From: Epiperipatus broadwayi
Taxonomy: Eukaryota; Onychophora; Udeonychophora; Euonychophora; Peripatidae
Length of the DNA: 64,000 bases
Direction: 5' to 3'
NCBI GenBank assembly: GCA_028023455.1
Contig: JAQFVV010012535.1
Location: 1,182,001-1,246,000 of the forward strand
The position numbers and the translations under genes were made by a program. Shown here piece by piece: positions 59,560 to 64,000 of the stretch (position 1 is its first letter; every line of letters begins with the position of its first letter). The notes under the pieces are model-generated. The model had not been told where the DNA came from. It made no database searches and worked only from the letters and a program-made list of their open reading frames with translations.

Positions 59560-59640
59560 ACAGGTGACAAGATAGACTACATTGAGCCAATATCTTACAG
59601 GATACTACCTCAATGGCATAAGAACACTATCCCCCCTTAT
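59560..59640 (-). other. Possible LTR start next to a polypurine tract
   Basis: Minus strand AAGGGGGGATAG (59627-59638) is followed by TGTTCTTATGCCATTGAGG, the layout of a polypurine tract and 3' LTR. No partner LTR or pol found. Confidence 0.25.
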
Positions 59641-62600
59641 TACTATTTCAAATAACAAACTCATAGTATTCTTATGACTTTAATAACTTCTACTCACTAA
59701 GATTAAGTTAATAATTACATCTTAATCTTCTATTTATAATAATCTAGCTCAATAAAATAATCTCAGGTTCATAAAGTTTATTCTAAGTTAATTTAAAAAT
59801 ATGGTAGTAAAATATGAGAAGGGATTTTATGTCATAATCTACTACACTGAAACTAATAATAATAAATAATAATAATAATATTCTTCATTGTTTAACTACT
59901 ACTGGATATCTTTTCTTTTATTATAATTTTATTACCATAATAAAATAATACAATAATTTTATATAATCTTTTATCTTCATGTAATAATATAATAAATACG
60001 TGGTAGCATATGATAATCTGATAAACAAAGGATGTGTGGCAACTGATAGCATATAATTCAGTATACTATTGTGATAACTGATTTATGACCAATAAAACAA
60101 TGTAAAATTATAATTATTTAATTAAAAGAATACCAATAAATATTTAAATTCTTAAATAATTCTCTATTTATCCTTTTGTGCAAAATTATATATTTGTTTC
60201 AATTGTTATGAATATATCATGATTTCATGCAGTGGAGTGGAGAAATAAATACTCCAGACACAAAAAATTTTGAAAACAAATTTTAACAAAGTTTATTAAC
60301 AACAACAAATAAAATAAACAATTTATGTACATTATTTACAATGGATATCCTTATTTTATTCTTACATTTTTATCTACTAGGTTATAAAAATAATTTATAG
60401 TTTAGTTATATCTTTATTTAGACTTAAGACAAAATATAAAAAAATGTTACCATTTGGTTTCTCATTATGGTTAACTTATTACAAATATATTTACTTATTT
60501 TATTAGCAAAATATTTCATCCTTAATATTATTAAACCATCTTATTTTTTAAAAACATTCATAGGAAAACATTCTACAGAAAACAAAATTAACTTTATAAT
60601 GAGTATGGATTTCTCAAAATATTAAAAAATTTCATCTTGCAAACTCAAAGATGTTACATAAAATATTCATCCAAAATGCAGTACTAGATTTTAGTGTTAC
60701 ATGTTTACTAATCATAATATATTCTTATTTAGCTTTACTTTAGTATGATATAAGTGTAATAATCAATTTATTCCTGTTATTCAATAAACAAAACAAAATA
60801 TACTATGCCTATTCCCTACATTTATTGTATATTATTGTATTTTAAAAATATGCAATACTTATTTTTCTCTTAAAAAAAATAATAATAAAGCATTTAAAAA
60901 TAATTAACATTTCAAAGAAAACATCTTGTTTAGATACTCTATTCCAAAATTTATATTTCATTTCCGAAATAAATTCAAAAATATATTCTATGATTCTTTT
61001 CTTTCCCTTAGGATTCACTAGACCTTCAATTTTAAGTTATAAAATTCTGTTCCTTATAAGCAAATAAACCAATCTTATACAAAAAACGATAGCATAACCT
61101 AAGTTCTAAATTATTTATCATTTCTTTTCAAAATATCTTACTGAACAATGCAGTTACATGAAATAAAGATAGCGAAATAGATGCATAGGATTTAAGGAAG
61201 AAAGCTAGAGTATCACTCATAACATATCTCAAAAACATGGCACAGTGCAAAGAGGTATGACCTTTACCTGTCTAATAAGCTCTAATACATGAACGATGTT
61301 AAAGCTATTTCTTCAGATTTATTAGAACATCAAATATTTAAAGAAATATAAAACACTGTCCAAATAAAATGTGTACCAATCATAGGGCTTTGTTAACTAT
61401 GCTGATATCCACATAAAGACTAAATATTATTTCTATTCCTTATCATATCCTATTTCTTAAAAAACATCATCTTGGTTTCCTGTTCACTAAGTACTTCCAA
61501 GCCACTATCTCAACATTATTTCTCAAGATTTTCCACATCTTACATCGATAAATAACTATCTGCATTTACAAAACAATAAATAAAATTCATTGATAATTAA
61601 ACAATTTCACTGTTCAACAAGAAAAGTTTGTCCACTTCATCATTCTGTATGCTTAATCATATATAATCTAATCAGACAATATTTGAATATCCCAACATGA
61701 AAATTTTAAAAGAATCACATAACTATTTGTTATTATGTTGGATTATATCACTAATATAAAAAAGAATCGTTGTATGCATATTTTCAAATCAATCCTATCT
61801 CATAATGTTTTTTTAAAATGTTGTATGAAATGCGTTACATATAATTAAAACTTTTACACTTCATTCTTACAACTCATAGATGATTTAAAGAAAACAAAAA
61901 TATACATTATAAATTAATAATAGTCATTGTTATTACCAAAATAACCTTTATCTGGTCATCATATTCAGTAGGCTTCTTCCATCCACTGGATATAAAAAAC
62001 ATTGCATACATAAACGAAAATATACATCCATACACTTTATCTTAAAATATTCTTATATAAATTATTAGATTATTAGATTATAAAGTTCTTATATTAATAA
62101 ATTAATGTTTTTATGTTTTCCTAATCTTATAAAATAGAAAAATTTACATTTAAACTAAGTTAATAAAATAAAAGGAATCAAAACTATAATTACATATTTT
62201 CTTGACAATAGTTCCTGATAAGTCCAAAATGTTTATTATTTTCTCTAGAGTTTTAAAATGTTCTCCTCCAAGCGCGTTAAAGTTTAAAAATAAAAAATAA
62301 ATATTAATCCATTTAGTAAAATTTATAGAAAATAATCCTTGGTTTTAGTATTTAAGACAATAATTATTAAATCATAATATTAATTAATCCCGTGAAATTT
62401 CTTCAATATTCTCTGCCAATATTCTCTGCGGCATATCCGATGCATCCTCCATCTAGCTTAACTTTAAAATATTCGGTAAACTTTTTTACAATATTTCCAT
62501 GGATTCATTTTTTAATCAACTATTATGCGTTCATTCTTCTACGTAGGTTTCCATCCTTGATAAAGCGCTTCAAAAACAAATACTTCTAAAGATGCATTTT

Positions 62601-64000
62601 TGATATTTCTGAGACTAGAAGTTTTTTTTTTTTTAATATTATAATTCCTTAACAAAATCTTCTCTATGAGCTCTTTTTAATTCTTGTAAAATATATTCTT
62701 TTTAAAAAAAATGTTTCCTTCAAAAAGGACTAAACATTCTATTTCTTTCATTATTATATTTTATGATAAGATATAAGTATCTTATTCTTTTTAAAACTCC
62801 TGGATAAGCTTATAAATAATGCGTCACAAATAACTTTCCATTTAAGCTTCCAGCATAATGTCCGAATTATTTTTTGTACCAGAACAGTTCTCCGGTGAAG
62901 CATTAATAAAGCTGTATCAAAATATTCCAAAAACATTTTTATATTATTAGAATTTATATGCATTTTATTCTACAGTATATCCATCTTTTCATTGCGAAGT
63001 TTAGGTCAAATTTCAGATAAAATAATCCTGGCAAGTACTTTAAAAACTAGCAAATCATTTTCACGAAGTTCCCAAATATATTATTTTTTTAACTCTCTTT
63101 TGCAAAATACTTTTAAAAATATCAATTAGTTTTTTGCAAATAAAACTATAAGAAAATATTAAAAATTGACTAAAATAAAAATTTAAAATAATACCATCTC
63201 TTTGATAGCTGCTAATATACCTTTCTCTGGTTTCAATAGATTATTAAATCTCCCCTGATAACCCCTGTACAATTCATATTTATAGTCTGTAGGAATACCT
63301 CATTTGATTGGTTGATTCTTACTTTTAGCTTGAGAACAAATTTACATATTTTCAATTTTTTACAGAATTGAATCTTTAAAATAAAAATTTATGATGTAAT
63401 AACTCAAAATATTATTTTAAAATATTACTTTTAATTCAATTATTACTTTATCAAAATTATTTAAACATTTAAAATAACTTTTAAAATAATTTTAATAACT
63501 TATTCTATTCTTAATATTCAATTTATCTAGTTTTATTTAAACAAAATATTAAATTTTTTTTTTTTATTAACTGTATTCGTCTTTATTACATTATTTAAAA
63601 CATTACATACGATAGTTAACTTAATATTTATTATTATTTGTTTTTATGATAGGCAATAATTCTATCCAATTCTATAATATAAATTTTAAAACATTTCAAA
63701 CTTTGCTATTAACTCAAACAAACGTTTGTGTGAAAGTATGTAATATACAAGTCACATGATTAATATAAAATTTGGACAGACGATTTTTAATCTATTTCTC
63801 TGCCTAGACTAATAAAATTGATACACTTATTATATTTAATAATATAATTATAAAAATTTGGAAAAATAATTTAAAAATATAGAATTAAATACAATTTTCA
63901 CCATCATAAAGTTTATTTTTAAAATATACTATATTAATTTTGAATATTAAACATAGTTTATAAATTTAAATACTGTATAACATTTATTTATCTATACGTT
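59641..64000. other. Very AT-rich region without recognisable genes
   Basis: A minus-strand AATAAACTTTGTTAA block near 60288 resembles LTR polyadenylation regions seen elsewhere in the window. Open frames at 62392-62589 and 62754-62963 show no family similarity. Nothing else recognised to the window end. Confidence 0.35.

Overview
This is an AT-rich, repeat-dominated piece of an animal genome assembly with one exact 500-N gap (25811-26310). I found no intact host protein-coding gene. Almost everything I can recognise is a mobile element or the decayed remains of one: RTE-type and poly-A LINEs, a Penelope-like element, Ty3/gypsy LTR retrotransposons, hAT transposons, a SPIN MITE, a tRNA-derived SINE, and several short dispersed families. 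The element mix (Penelope, RTE with trinucleotide tails, Ty3/gypsy, hAT-Buster/SPIN) and a degenerate TTAGGG-type array suggest a non-insect metazoan. A lophotrochozoan such as a mollusc is plausible, but the species cannot be fixed from this sequence.

Layout. 0-9.9 kb: RTE LINE 3' end, a 0.95-kb fold-back element, a hAT remnant, a tRNA-Ser-like SINE with 14-bp target duplications, copies of a ~480-bp family (here family S), and a minus-strand RTE LINE split by a plus-strand poly-A LINE. 9.6-12.4 kb: two copies of a second family (here family P) and another minus-strand LINE. 13.4-18.2 kb: LTR-like ends and a Penelope-like reverse transcriptase with an inverted family S copy beside it. 18.2-30.7 kb: mostly featureless AT-rich DNA, with an Illumina-adapter match at 23128. 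30.7-33.8 kb: a complete but mutated hAT transposon with both terminal repeats and its 8-bp target duplication. 37-49 kb: a gag-only LTR element with ~1.9-kb LTRs; a 5.6-kb gypsy element is inserted in one LTR, and a family P fragment is inserted in that gypsy's reverse transcriptase. 49.2-49.6 kb: a compound trinucleotide satellite. 50.3-56.1 kb: a SPIN MITE and five family P copies. 57.8-58.9 kb: a telomere-like array and short tandem repeats. 59-64 kb: AT-rich with LTR-like traces.

Two observations stand out. (1) Family P is a hairpin-shaped element of 50-913 bp flanked by 7-15-bp target duplications. Its arms carry a recognisable type I hammerhead ribozyme: CTGATGA, a stem II, GAAAC with a minimal stem III, a GTC cleavage triplet, and a stem I with an internal loop. 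One copy is a dimer inside a single target duplication. This looks like a ribozyme-bearing non-autonomous retroelement, plausibly mobilised by Penelope-like enzymes. Family S carries a weaker hammerhead-like core together with a B-box-like motif. (2) The hAT transposon at 30725-33817 has a near-ideal heat-shock promoter inside its 5' end: five perfectly phased TTC/GAA units, a TATATAAA box and a TCAGT initiator. This predicts a heat-inducible transposase gene.
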